Of a stretch of DNA of 64,000 nucleotides, positions 1-11,196 are shown one piece after another. Source of the DNA: Neurospora intermedia (taxonomy: Eukaryota > Ascomycota > Sordariomycetes > Sordariales > Sordariaceae); the NCBI GenBank assembly GCA_037102815.1, contig BTPP01000003.1, positions 3,224,001-3,288,000 on the forward strand. Reading direction: 5' to 3'. A program made the position numbers and the translations under genes. The notes beneath the pieces were generated by a model that was given only the letters and a program-made list of their open reading frames with translations, was not told the origin of the DNA and did no database searches. Within the stretch, counting starts at the first letter, position 1. Every line of letters starts with the position of its first letter.

Positions 1-483
1 TCTCTTCGCTTGTGGCCTGAAACTGAAGGAAGGAAGCACGGGAGTGATGTACAGCAGGTGGCCGTCAAGTGAAGGTCTTGGCAGCACCATTGACGGATGA
101 TGATCCCTTAAATTGACTGCGTGGTACTTATAGGATAATTCACCTCTGCTTTCTTGGATGGGATCCAATTGAACGTTCTTTAGGTATTCAGCCTCAACAG
201 CCCATCTGCGTGTCCAATCCTTCAAAGGCATAGCTTTTGGCCACCCGGGATTGCACCTTACTTTCAGGGCCGCCTCCCGCTGCATGAATTGATCGATCTC
301 TGCCCGACGCCTCCGACGGAACCAACCGTCAATTTCTGTAAGTGACTTTATAAACTCACTTGACTCGGTGGAGGGTTTTGAGCATAAGGCTGCACCCAAC
401 TTCTCAGTGGAACTCGCCGCGACGGCCTTTCCAGGAATTAGACCCTTGATCCACTCCTGATCGACCCCCAAAGTCCCAAGCAT
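1..483 (-). CDS. Hypothetical protein, truncated at the window edge
   Basis: A frame stays open from an ATG at 483 down to base 1 (161 codons), so the 3' part of the gene lies outside the window. I do not recognise the family. The visible part begins MLGTLGVDQEWIKG, is basic in the middle (FRRRRRAEIDQFMQRE) and has a Trp-rich stretch (CNPGWPKAMPLKDWTRRWAV). No signal peptide or membrane segment is visible. It is divergent from the gene starting at 640, with only 156 bases between the two ATGs, so the promoters must overlap. A GTAAGG inside the frame could be a splice donor, so the downstream part might be mis-modelled. The call as a real gene rests on the long open frame and protein-like composition only. 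Confidence 0.5.
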   Translation of the reverse strand, partial: MLGTLGVDQEWIKGLIPGKAVAASSTEKLGAALCSKPSTESSEFIKSLTEIDGWFRRRRRAEIDQFMQREAALKVRCNPGWPKAMPLKDWTRRWAVEAEYLKNVQLDPIQESRGELSYKYHAVNLRDHHPSMVLPRPSLDGHLLYITPVLPSFSFRPQAKR

Positions 484-639
484 CACATGCAGTGTACACT
501 AGTCCGGACCGTCTATCCATTTTTACAAAGACGGTTGAGTGCTGCAGTGTCACTTAGAACTACAGCTCATAACTCACTGTGACCCCCACCCCCTTCCGCG
601 GCATCACAGCTTGGCTCGCAACAACGACGAAGAGCCGCA

Positions 640-1775
640 ATGGCCAAACCAACTCCCCTATCTGCAGCCAAAATTTCCCTTGCTGCCTTTAATGAAGTGC
701 TCGGAAGATATCCCGCCTGCATCCAAGCCATCTCGCAGGACAAGGGAGGTATGGTGGCTTCCCTCCAAATCTTCAACCCCCCTGGCTATAATCCCCTATC
801 TGACACCCTGCAAATAGCAAAACCAGGCCAGAAGACACTGGCAGAGTTGGATGAGTACCGCTATGGTGAAGCAGTCACAGCATTTGGTCCCGAAAAGGCA
901 GACACCAAATCCATTGGGGTCGATGAGGTCAAGACTTTGGTCGAATGGAAGCTGTACGTCCTCTTTCACATTCTGATCCCTGCCACCTATTCAGACATTC
1001 CTGGAACTCTCCAAGGGCGTCACCTATCGTCTTGCTTCCCTAGTTTTCGGCGGAAGGAGAGCCACGGCCATTTTTAGCGGCCTGCAAACACCATCTCTAG
1101 AGCTCGCTTCAGATGCCCCCACTAGGCCGCTTGTGAGCAAGATTACCGAAAGAAGCACTTACCTTCCTTCTGTCCCCCAATGTCACTTTGCTGCAAGCCG
1201 CTGACCTCTGGTCTAGGCGTCATGGCAAGTTCCGCCCTACTCTGATGAAACTGGTGTCGTCCAATGATCCCAATTTGGTCCAGACAACCGTACAAGATGC
1301 CGTCAAGCAGTATCGGGACAAGTCAGACATATCCGGCGCCCTAGGCATCCTGACCAAGCTCAAAGGTATCGGCCCGGCTACTGCGTCATTGCTCCTGGCA
1401 GTGCATGACCCAGACCATGTCATCTTTTTCGCCGATGAAGCCTACTACTGGCTCTGCGGAGACGGGAAAAAGGTGCCCCTCAAGTATAACGTTAAGGAAT
1501 ACAACTCCTTGTGCCAGAAATCTCAAGCGTTATCTCAACGGCTTGGAGTCAAAGCCATCGACATTGAACGTGTAGCTTTCGTTCTCATGCGGCAAGAAAG
1601 TGGGGATATAGCAGCCGCAAGTGCTACCCTTGATCTCGAGCCATCGGTGAGCAGCGTCGCCAAGGTGACGCCCCCAAAGACCAAGAGGAAGACCGTTGAT
1701 GACGATACCAACGATCCAGAGCCGCCCGTGAGACGTTCGAAACGCACAAAACACAGTTTCGAGAGTGAAGCATAG
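640..1775 (+). CDS. Conserved fungal protein with helix-hairpin-helix-like motif
   Basis: Two exons, 640-953 and 1217-1775, give 290 residues. The donor GTACGT leaves two bases of a Leu codon and the acceptor after CTGACCTCTGGTCTAG supplies the third, giving the joint EWKL-RHGKFRP without a frame break. The intron (263 nt) is long for this window, so a small extra exon inside it cannot be excluded. The second exon holds a helix-hairpin-helix-like segment, LKGIGPATASLLLA, followed by a tract resembling DNA-glycosylase-like folds (FFADEAYYWLC). The C terminus is basic and polar (KRKTVDDD, RRSKRTKH) and looks like a nuclear localisation signal. This suggests a nuclear, possibly DNA-binding protein, but no catalytic Lys/Asp pair of an HhH-GPD glycosylase is evident, so I assign no activity. 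Confidence 0.75.
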
Positions 1776-2480
1776 GAAATAGGGGTCTCCGGGGTGTAGA
1801 CAATGCGGGGACTTGAAGGCTAGGCCAGCTTTAGCACCAGTCTTGGACCGCATTACCACGAATCTCGGAACAGTCAGCAGTGCTTTTACAAGAGGGCTCG
1901 AAGTCGCATGGGTACAGGAAAGTTGTTCCTCTTTCAGCCCTGTCTTTGTGCGTTACTGCGACTAGATACCCGTGTAAGTGCGAGGTGTTGACACCAAGAT
2001 ACCCGAACCTAGCCGAACCAAGCTTTAGCTGCCAAATTGAAACACCATTGGGTGGGTTCGACGTTCGGAATTCTTCTATTGGTAAACGCTAGTAACGTCT
2101 CACTAGATGAAAATGTTCGGCGTTCACGGCCCGCAGCTGCGGATGGCTCCCTGCTGGGCCCCATGTTCTCAAGTCGGTTCGCGAAGCGACCGGATGTGGA
2201 TAAGGTTTTTGATAACAATACACTCTTGCTCCGGCCAGAGATACGGCTGATGGTGATATGTATCTTCTTGAACACACAATGGGAATGAGATGATCAGCAC
2301 TTGGGGAGGCAGATAAGTACGAGAAGTATAAAGTGCGGTCAAAGTGCGGTGTTTCATTCAGACCTCTTCGAGCATGTCTTCCCCGGTTGGTTTCATTTCT
2401 CTACATACCTACGAGTGTGGCACTTCTCTTTGTCTTTTATATGTCTTCCATTCATATGTTCCTTCTTTTTATCGATCATC
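1776..2480. other. Intergenic, no gene seen
   Basis: Spacer between two + strand genes. It should hold the 3' end of the HhH-motif gene and the promoter and leader of the DUF1479 gene. Short frames here are not protein-like. A pyrimidine-rich stretch (about 2360-2480) directly precedes the downstream ATG and is consistent with a fungal leader. Confidence 0.5.
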
Positions 2481-4371
2481 ATGGCTATGTCTTTTCAATC
2501 GTATCCCATCACTGCGAACACGGTAGCTCATGTCTACTGGGAGAAAGAGCACGAAATGCAGTCATTTTCATACCCTGATCCCGTGCCTCTGCCACCACGA
2601 TTCACAATCCTGAAAGAGAGACTAGCTTCAGGCAATGAAGCAGCAATTACATCATCATGGCAAAGGCTACTACGAAGGCTGGACGAAGAGATTAATTACA
2701 TTTTCTCTATGGGGTCAAAGGTGGTTCCAACAATCAGCTTCTCCAACATCTCAAATCCCCAAGAATCCCAAGACTTCCTCGCCCAGCTACGAAGATCAGG
2801 GGTGGCCATCATCCGAAATGTGGTTCCAAAGGAGACAGCCACCAGCTGGAGACAAGAAGCAAGCGAATACCTCAGCCAAAACTCAGGCATGCGAGCAGTG
2901 CCAACAACAAACCCCCAACTTTACGAGCTCTACTGGAGTCCAGCGCAGATCAAAGCCAGGGCGCATCCCAATGTCATAGCCGCGCAGAAGTTCGCAATGG
3001 GAATATGGAAGTCTGAAGACCCCAATGCCATGGTCAGCACGAACTTTCCCATCACATACGCCGATCGTGTGCGGATACAAACGATCTCAACAACAACGTA
3101 TGGCAGTGATGAAAACAGACTCAGTCCTAGCGCCCATGTCGACAATGGCAGTGTCGAGAGATGGGAGCCGGATGGGTATGGACGGGCAGGGACGTATAAG
3201 GATATTTTCCGTGGGCGTTGGGAGGATTATGATCCTTGGGAGGTATGTATCAAATCCACCCCTTTCACCTTGTCCCCAAAGACACTTTGGAACTTAGGCT
3301 GATATCCATCCCTCTTTCCCTACTCAGAGCTCCTCCCGCATCCAAGCAACAAGCGACCTCTACCAAGGCACCGGTTCCTGTTCCATCTTCCGCATGTTCC
3401 AAGGTCTTCTAGCCATGAGCCCCACCTCCTTCGACTCGGACTTAGACTCAGACTCAGACTCACTGCAAGTCTGCCCCATGCCCCAACTGGCAACAGCTTA
3501 CTTCCTGCTACGACCATTCTTCTCTCCCTCGCCCTCCGCGTCCCCAATCCCTTCATCCTCAAATATAGCCCACTCCGAGCAAGACCAACGGGACCCTTTC
3601 TCTACGTCCTCCACCACTTTTGCTGGCGAAGAAGAAGAAGAAGAAGAAGAAGAAGAAGAAGACTCACCCTGGCTCTTCAACCACCCCCACAACTCTATCC
3701 TCCATGGCGCCCTCCCCAGCTATGCCCAAGACATCAACCCGACTCTGCACCCGCACCTCCAGCTGGAGCGCAGTTTGGTCACCATTCCACGCTTGGAACC
3801 GGGTGATTACGTGCTTTGGCATCCGGATTTGATTCATGTTGTTGACGGGCCTTGGCAGAGGCAGAAACGGCACCACAAGCAAAAACACAGCATGATCACA
3901 AGGAGCAAGAACCCCCCAGATCCAATCCCAAACGCAAACACAAACCCAAAAATCTTCCAAACATTGTCCCTCTACCTCCCCTGCTGCCCCCTGACCCAAA
4001 CCAGCGCTCTCTATCTCTCCCGTCAGCGCAAGGCCTTCCTCCTCGGCAGGCCCGGCCCCGACTTCGGCGGAAGTGGGCAAGCGCTCTTCCACCAGGGGCA
4101 CAAGAACTACGGCTCTTATGGGTACGGGTACTTGCGAGATGATAGTGGTACTAGTGGATGTGGAAGTGGGAGTGGTGCAGGTGATGAGAGTAGTCACATG
4201 GGAAGAGCGGGCGTGCAGGATGTTAATGATGCCGGTGGTGATGATGGGTTGAGAGCCATGGGACTGTTGCCGTGGGATGAGGAGGAGGCGCGCACGGAGG
4301 CGGAAAGGAAGGTGTTGGCTATGGCTAATGGAATACTGTTTCCAGATTTGTTAGATTATGGGAGGACATGA
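2481..4371 (+). CDS. DUF1479 family oxygenase-like protein
   Basis: Exons 2481-3242 and 3328-4371 give 601 residues; the intron is GTATGT...TACTCAG, phase 0. The protein matches the DUF1479 (YbiU-like) family of putative Fe(II)/2-oxoglutarate oxygenases: an N-terminal tract with SGVAIIRNVVP, then AHVDNGSVERWEPDGYG with the likely metal ligands His219 and Asp221, FRMFQGLLAMS, LATAYFLLRPFF, LHGALPSY, LERSLVTIPRLEPGDYVLW and HPDLIHVVDG (distal His candidates 419 and 424), then a C-terminal RQRKAFLLGRPGPDF and LRAMGLLPWDEEE. Family knowledge suggests oxidation of a small molecule; the substrate is unknown. Unusual here are low-complexity insertions between conserved blocks, including an Asp/Ser run, a Pro/Ser run and an 11-Glu run encoded by a GAA microsatellite, plus a Lys/Asn-rich insert after HVVDG. 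The start at MAMSFQ is the first plausible ATG after the pyrimidine-rich leader. Confidence 0.85.
3627..3661 (+). repeat. GAA microsatellite inside coding sequence
   Basis: A run of GAA triplets encodes uninterrupted glutamates within the DUF1479 protein. Because the unit is a triplet, length changes keep the frame. Confidence 0.9.
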
Positions 4372-4900
4372 GCAGCGTCACCTGTGGAGGTGCTGGAAGT
4401 GGCTAGTGTGGAAATAGATATATATGACTTTGTAATACAAGGTAGGTAGACATAGATCAGTGCTGACGCATATTAGACTTGAAATGGACAGGAGATGGTT
4501 GTATCAACACAAAATTAAGCAAAAAGAACCTCGTTCTGTTCCATTCTCAGTCGTCTACCAATCCGACATCTGGGGTATGAAAGTAGCGGTTTCTGCAATC
4601 CATTCTCACGGTATACTTAACAAGCTATCAAACTCCTTGTAGACGCACAACTTGCTCGATCGCGAACAACCGAGCATCCCTTTTGAATCTCCGCCACGGT
4701 ATGTATGACCATACACCCAACTCCTGTTAAAGCGACGGTCGTTATCATTGTCCCTCTACCTCCCTTCCCTCTTCCATGATCCATCTTTCGAGGTCCACAC
4801 TGCGTCGGGCATCAAAGTCTCGACGTTGTGCTTATGATGTTCTGTGTTATTACGAAAGAGTAAAAGTTCTTTTAGGTTGCGGGGAAAGCGTGGTCTCCGT
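4372..4900. other. Convergent intergenic region, no gene seen
   Basis: Lies between the 3' end of the + strand DUF1479 gene and the 3' end of the - strand BAP31-like gene. It should contain both 3' untranslated regions and polyadenylation sites. No coding frame looks real. Confidence 0.5.
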
Positions 4901-5714
4901 TTACTTCATCTTCTTGGGCACATCATCCTGCTGGGTGCGGCCGTACTTCTCAGCGAGCTCGTCGTACTCGCGGTGAAGAGAGGCTGATTGCTTCTTGAGG
5001 GTCTCGATGTCCTGGTCGCGGAGCTGGATCTCGCGCTTGAGACGGGAGATCTCACCAGGATCGCCGGCCATGGCGAGCTTCTCGGACTGCTTGGTGTCCT
5101 TATCGGTACCCTCAAACTTCTTGAGCTTCTCCTCGAGACGGAGGACCTCGAGGATCATAATGTAGGTGCGGTTAAGGATCAAGGAGAGGAAGAGGGTGAA
5201 GCCGCAAAGGTACATGTTGCGCTGAGAGTAGAACTTGCGAGCCTGGACTTCGAGACGCTCGTGACCCATGATGGCAGCACTGTTGATTTTGGTCAGTTGT
5301 CTGTTGCATACAAGGGAAGAAAACAACAAGTGTACGTACGCGTTGCCCTTGGAGGCATCGGTGGCAGCGGCAAGCTCGACTTGCACACGGTAGACTCTGT
5401 TCACGCTGTCGATAAACAGGATGAGGATGAATATGAACGTGATCTTTAAACCATATTGTAGCTTGGCTATGATTGGATTTTCCGAGATAAAGGTGAACAG
5501 CCTCCGGCGAATGGTGAAGGGTAGAGGAACTATAAGCAGCATGAAGATTGACATCTCTGCTACTAGGAGCATGAAGACCTGCAAAGCAATCGCGTTAGCC
5601 AGTTCTGTCCATGAAAATCGTCGCATCGTCCTCTCTATCTAACGACGTGACGTGGTGCGGGTGGCCACGATGAAGGACACAGTAAACACATACCAAACTG
5701 TAGTAAAGCGTCAT
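4901..5714 (-). CDS. BAP31/Yet-type ER membrane protein
   Basis: Exons 5694-5714, 5340-5578 and 4901-5279 give 212 residues. Exon 1 is only 21 nt and encodes MTLYYSL, joined by GTATGTG...TTTGCAG to VFMLLVAEM; the second intron is GTACGT...CAACTGACCAAAATCAACAG, and frames agree at both joints. The order is that of the BAP31/yeast Yet1-Yet3 family: three hydrophobic segments (the first after the start, the second around ITFIFILILFI, the third around YLCGFTLFLSLILNRTYIM), then a cytosolic coiled coil rich in Glu, Lys and Leu. The C terminus KKMK is a dilysine ER retrieval signal (KKxx). Known family role: ER export or quality control of membrane proteins and a link to inositol metabolism in yeast; the specific role here is inferred. 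Length and topology are normal for the family. Confidence 0.9.
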
Positions 5715-8288
5715 CTTGACGGTTGTGATGGGGAATCGCGAGTTCTCGTGTTTGGATCAGTGTCTTGGTATAATGACTGAATGTAGTATTGCGACCGAGT
5801 GCGCGACTGTCGTCTCGTGAATTGATGTTGGGTTGGTGTTGGCTATGGTGCCGGAGCTTGGCGGGAAAATAATGGTTCAGGTGTGAAGGAGGCAGGAAGA
5901 AATACCAACAGGTCACAGCAAAGAGATGAGGTAGTCCGCTGCCAATCTGAAGCTTCCTTGGCTTGGGCAGTCGTGTGCTTGCAAGCCTCAGGTTGCTGTG
6001 GGCAGTGCCCGCAGTGGGTAGGTAGGTCGGCGGGACAGGTGTGACGTGTTTGGTCGACTGGCAGTGCCTGGCAGGTGGGCTGTCGCTGTACTGCTACTGC
6101 TGCTGGTTTTTGAGGAGTTTCGTCAGGGAAGCTGAAGGGCCGGAATGCCAGGATCTGTAATTCATCAACGTCATTGATTGTGGCTTAAACGCTAATCCCG
6201 ATCGTATCTTCAGCCACTTGCTGATCGGGAGCTCAACAGCTTCGTTGGACGTGGCTAGAGCGAGATAAAGTTTAGCTCAGCTCAGCGGATCGGTTCAGTT
6301 GTTCAAGTTGACAGCTCCTGACATGTGCTTCCAGCGCACAGACCCAGTCCAAGAAAGCGCGGGAGCAGCCGAAAATGTGCAGAGTGAACCCTAACCCTCT
6401 TCTACGAGCGAGACTGAATCTCTGCCTCTATTCATGTGACATTAGTTTACTTGATATGATTCAATTTGTTTGATACTTCGATTTCTGCTGTGTTCTGTTT
6501 TAGTCGCCTGGCACTCTTGAATCCCACAGTTGACATTTTGGTTGCGAGTTGGCCAATGTTCACCCCTGGCATGATCAGTCAAAGGGGGCTTCTCGACTGT
6601 TCGCTCCTCTCAGCTGTTAACTGAGAAAGAAAGGGGGAATGTTTATTCACGAGAAACATAAGTGTATCTCAAATACCGATGGTGTAGTCTCCACAGTGCT
6701 GAAAGTCGATGCAAAAAGCAAAATTGAGGATGGACAAAATACTCTCGAGATAAAGTGTGTGCAGAGGGAGCGCCTTAGTAGCCACTCCAATTCCCCAAAC
6801 CCATTTTAAACCCCCGCTGCGGCTCAAGCCAGCGTGTTTCATGTCAAGACTTCTGCACATCGTCACCTCCAAAATAATATAGGCCGGCGTCTTCTCCATA
6901 TTTTGTATCCCGTCATCTGGGGACAGGGGCCCGACCTTTTGACGATCCCGTTCGACCTTCCTCTTCCTTTGGAGGTAACGGAGAGACCTGCCAGAACAGT
7001 GACGGCGACCCCGATCATGAAGAGATGCTGATTTGCAATTCATTTGAGATCCACCGAGATGCTGCTCGATTCCGACTGTATGAAAACGGTATGTTCTCTC
7101 CTTTCTATCCCCTCCATCGCTTCCTGCGCCGATCTCCTCTGTCCATATCGACACTGAGCAGCACATCCCGCGCCGCATCTCCGTCTTTGCCGAATGAGGC
7201 ACCAGTACGTGGAATGCGGTGTGCGCATGTACGCATCAGTATCAGGATTACAACCCCCGAGAACGAAGAGTATCGAGAACATGGGGGACCAGTCGACACG
7301 GATAACCGATAGGCCACAGCCAACGCCGCTGGCTCGGATAACTATGCCAGTCATCTATACGAACTCTTCACGAAAAAAAATCCTATTTACGCCTCAAAAA
7401 GCAGGTCGGGGCCAGTTGTCCAAATTTGGTTATGATCCGTGATGCGGCCCGCTAGAGTGAACCAACATGCATCCCTCCACCCATGCAGTACCCTGAACCC
7501 CAAAATCCCCTCTACACCTCCTTATCTCTCAGGTGAAGAAAAAAAACATGTCCCCATTCCCGAGCAAGGCACCTCGATGGAGCGTGGATTACGCCTCTAC
7601 CGGAATATACTTTGATAGCGTGGTACCGCCACCTTAACATTTCCAAAGAATTCCAGATTCGCAAAGCATCGGATTGTTTTGTACGGGAAATAAAGTTATG
7701 GCCACTTTTCAGTGCGCCGCGCTAACCTTTCAAATGCCGGCAGAGGTGTAGTTGCCTGTACATTACAGTGGTGTATGCAAGCCAGGGAGCAGCAAGTGCT
7801 GAGGTACCCGCTGTAGATGCTGGGCTCCTGGGCGATCTTCATCAATTGAATTACCATTGTGTGGAAAATGGTCCACCATGGAAGTCCACATTCAAACCAG
7901 CCCTCATTTTTTTTCTTCCATGTTCTCTCCCGAGGCCACCCCGGCCGGGATCCTAGCACCCACGGGGCCACGGGGGCTTGGGACTTATATATCTCGCCGA
8001 CTACCTCGCCGGTATGCATGACCCCTTCAAGAGAAATCTTAAGGAGCTTTTTCAAAGTCTGGCTAGAAATCTGTTCCCATCATTCTCTTGTTCAATCCGC
8101 TTTCCCTCACGCCACAAGCGAGCCATCTCTCGTTCCCGCTCGGCATCCACATCCAACGACAACAACTGCCAGCAATAGTTGGTCCAACCGTGCTATCTTC
8201 GGCGAACCGATCAGTTCATATATACGCCATACCTGTCTTGTCACCCTCGTGAAGCATCCTTCAGTCACTCGCTGTCCTCAGTTTCAAA
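5715..8288. other. Divergent intergenic region, 2.6 kb, no gene seen
   Basis: Shared upstream region of the BAP31-like gene (-) and the small secreted protein gene (+). Open frames here, including a 177-codon one on the minus strand at about 6669-7202, have no recognisable domain, no splice-consistent partner and no protein-like composition, so I do not call them. Nothing repeat-like stands out. Confidence 0.45.
8218..8224 (+). promoter_or_regulatory. Possible TATA box of small secreted protein gene
   Basis: The sequence CATATATAC lies about 65 bases before the ATG at 8289, a plausible distance for a TATA element with a short leader. This is position-and-motif inference only. Confidence 0.3.
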
Positions 8289-8519
8289 ATGAAGTTCCAA
8301 CTCCTCGTCGCCCTCTCATTCATTGCCACGGCTTCAGCAAGACCTATTGTCTGCCCAGATGTATGTCTCCTTGCTCCAAAAAACTGTCCACTTACATACA
8401 CATATACTGACACTTTTGCTTAGGCTAAGCGCGATGCTATCCTTAAGGGTGACCTACCAAAGGAGGCATGCTGTAGCTATGGCCGCTGCCTCGGGGATGT
8501 CGTGATTGCCTCGTCATGA
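8289..8519 (+). CDS. Small secreted cysteine-containing protein (55 aa)
   Basis: Exons 8289-8360 and 8424-8519 give 55 residues. The 63-nt intron has GTATGT, an ATACTGAC branch site and a TTAG acceptor, phase 0. The N terminus MKFQLLVALSFIATASA is a typical signal peptide with an Ala-x-Ala cleavage site, leaving a mature chain of about 38 residues beginning RPIVCPD. Four cysteines (22, 40, 41, 46) in a C..CC..C pattern could form two disulfides; CCSYGRC is the most distinctive block. A Lys-Arg pair at 26-27 is a possible Kex2 site. From memory the block CCSYGxCxGDV recurs in small secreted proteins of other Sordariomycetes; I could not check this. Function is unknown; an effector-like, antimicrobial or signalling role would be speculation. 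Confidence 0.8.
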
Positions 8520-9691
8520 AAGGACTGCTTCAAGAACAATCTGTAACCTCAAACTTGGCTGTTCGAAACATCATCTCAACCATCTTCATTTCCAACGGAA
8601 CAGATCCTCTTGGGCCCTTCAATTTTTCGCCCCTTGCGCTATCCAGCACCGTCGTGGCATCCAACGACTTATCGGCGATTCCTTTCCTGGCGGACGGTTC
8701 CACCTGCACTCGTATCCCGGATCGGCAACCCCTGGGACACGGGATGACCCCGGGATGGATGGGAAAATCCGACGAACACGACCCACGGAGACGGTTCTCA
8801 CCGACTGACCGACAACATTTCACTTCATATCTAATCAACAACCTCGGAGCCAAATACTTTCACACTCCGTATACCATCATTTTACATACGCGCTTTCACC
8901 GATCCACGTTTTTACGCACATACCATACCCGTTTTACGATTACCACGTCACCGACGATTACCCAGTGAGACGCTGGATGGGATGGCAGTGAATGGCAATT
9001 GATCTGTTCATCCCGAAGTCAACCAGGACTTCATCCGTTCACATATTTATCGACATTATAGAGGGAGAGGGGGGTGAGAAGCATGGGAGCAAAACGACTT
9101 GCCATGAGAGCTGGTGTTGTCCTGCCTAATCATTGCTTGGCTCGGCACATTTGTATGTCTTCTACGAAGCATTAGAGGGAGTTTTAGGAGTCTATCTATG
9201 AATTAATATTTTGTTGCTTGCTTCTCCACCACAATCGTTCACATTCTTCGTGACTGCAGCCGGTCGCACCCATGTACATGAGATTATCAGCTTGGATATG
9301 GGTTAGACACATACAGTTCGATACTGGTTTCTTTTTTAGTTTGGTACACGCGGTACTCCTGGTAGTGTACAATAGACAAAATCTATCCCGAATAGTCTCA
9401 AAGCTCACAAGCAAACCAGTACTGGAATGTACACTGTTTTGGGATGTACATAGCTCATAGCAATATGATTCATGGTATTGTTATAATGGAGAAGGCAGAT
9501 TATGCTTGTAATTGAGCATGGTTTTACTACGAACATCGTCATCAAACCATCCTTTCGTCCACCCTCACGTTTGTCGAAGCTATTCTTCCAAAGATTGTCG
9601 GCATATAGTATCAGACGGTCGTGGGCTGTCCGGTGGTGATATCACCTCTCTATACTACTCTCAGTTCACACCAGGCCTTTCACCCGGATCA
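8520..9691. other. Convergent intergenic region, no gene seen
   Basis: Lies between the 3' ends of the small secreted protein gene (+) and the amidohydrolase gene (-). Several frames of 60-150 codons occur but none looks like a conserved protein. No repeats or RNA genes seen. Confidence 0.45.
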
Positions 9692-11196
9692 TCAATTGTC
9701 CATGGACGGCGGGAACTCGGGGACAGTGATCATATCAACCGCCCGTCCATCCCGCTTCCAGACCTTCCCATCCTTCATCACAAACCCCACCTTCCTCAGC
9801 GCCTTTTCATCCTCTCTAGGATCAGCATCCAGCGCAATAATATCCGCCCTACACCCCTTCTCCCACCAGCCAAACCGATACCCTGTCAAATCCCCTCCAC
9901 ACGCCTCCCACCCGCCCACTGTTGCCATCTCCAACACCTCCTCAATGGGAATTCCCGCCTTAACAAATAGTTCCAACTCCCTTGCGTTCAGCCCATGATC
10001 AATCACTCCCGTATCCCCGCCCGTCGCCACCCTCACCCCGACCTTGACAGCTTTTCTGACAGCAGCCAAACAATTCTCCATAAACTGCGGCGCGGCACTT
10101 TCCACCGTCGCCAGCGTCGGCACCCAGATCGTCCCTTGACGTTTCATCTCCTTTAGGGTCTCATCCAGCAGCCCGTTCGAGTCCTCAAACATGTGCTCCA
10201 CCGTCATCACACCTGCCCTCGCCGCCATCAGCGCAGCTTTAGTCTCGCCTGCGTGCGCGGCTACGGGGAGTTCCGCTAGTTTCGCTTCGCGCACAATGGC
10301 GTCCATCTCGTCCTGTCCAAATAGCGGTACGGCAGGGTTACGCCTGCGCGGGTCATCAGGCGGGAAGAGAATGGGTTGGTTGGAGGTATTGCTAGTCCCG
10401 GGACCGGGGAAACGCATGACTTTGCGGCGGTAGTCGGCGTAGAATTTGATAATGTCCGCGCCATCGCCTACTCTACGCCGGACGCCAGCACGTACGCCGT
10501 CGACGCCATCGCACGGATCTGAAGCACGGGGGACGATCAAGCCGCCAGATCCCGAAAGGGATTTGTTCTCGCGTCGAATCTCGTACGAGCCGTTGGATGC
10601 TAGAGCGTCGGTTGCCACAAACATGCGGGGACCGGGGACTAGCCCGCGGTTGATGCAATCACGGAGCTGCGCGTCGGCGTTGCCGAGGGCTTCGGTGCCG
10701 AGGTCCCGGTATGTGGTGAACCCTGCGAGTAAGGCGGCGCGGACGTGAGAGGTGGCGCGGATAATGCGTTCAAGAGCAGAAGCATCGCGCATTTGTTCTA
10801 TGGAAGGGCGGTCGCTGGTAGCCGTAGGCGCCCCGTAGGCGTAGGAGTCAGTAATGTGCAGAACTTTGAACGTAACGTCGAGGTAGGATCAGGGGATCAG
10901 AAGACAAAACAAGAGGGCGCGTGTTCTTACGTATAGGAATGTAAAAACACATGAGTGTGACTGTCCACCAACCCCGGCAAAACGCACTTGCCGGCGCCTC
11001 TTAGGTCGATGTCTCCAACATGGATTTGAAGCCGAAGGTCATCTTCATCATCACGTTCGTAGACATTAGTTATGGAGCCGGTGTCCCGATCAACTTCTAT
11101 CGAGATGTTCTTCCTGAAGGCCTTTTGCTTGGGGTCGAAGAGGAGGGAGGAGTGCACCGTGAAGGTTTTGGACGGTGGCACTACGCGAAGGGTCAT
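9692..11196 (-). CDS. Imidazolonepropionase-like amidohydrolase
   Basis: Exons 10931-11196 and 9692-10814 give 462 residues. The donor GTAAGA leaves two bases of a Thr codon; the acceptor ACCAG supplies the third, giving HSYT-DRPSIEQMRD. The protein has the amidohydrolase superfamily layout: a small beta domain ending in CVLPGLVDSHTHVF (metal-binding His80 and His82), then GFTTYRDLG, a Lys in DIIKFYAD (candidate carboxylated lysine), His in AAHAGE, His in VEHMF and the final Asp in ATGGDTG, then a C-terminal beta return (GCRADIIALDADP). It is likely a cytosolic metal-dependent hydrolase cleaving an amide, lactam or dipeptide bond; relatives include imidazolonepropionases, prolidase-like enzymes and fungal ochratoxin-type amidases, so the substrate is open. 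No signal peptide is visible. Confidence 0.88.

Noticed and set aside
4988-5449. 153-codon plus-strand frame opposite the BAP31-like gene
   Set aside because: It is the antisense shadow of the coiled-coil region, whose biased codons leave the opposite strand open.
6384-6400. ACCCTAACCCTC, resembling two telomere repeats
   Set aside because: Only about two units, with coding genes on both sides; too short to suggest an internal telomere.
6669-7202. 177-codon open frame on the minus strand
   Set aside because: No known domain, no splice-consistent neighbour and residue composition typical of translated non-coding DNA.
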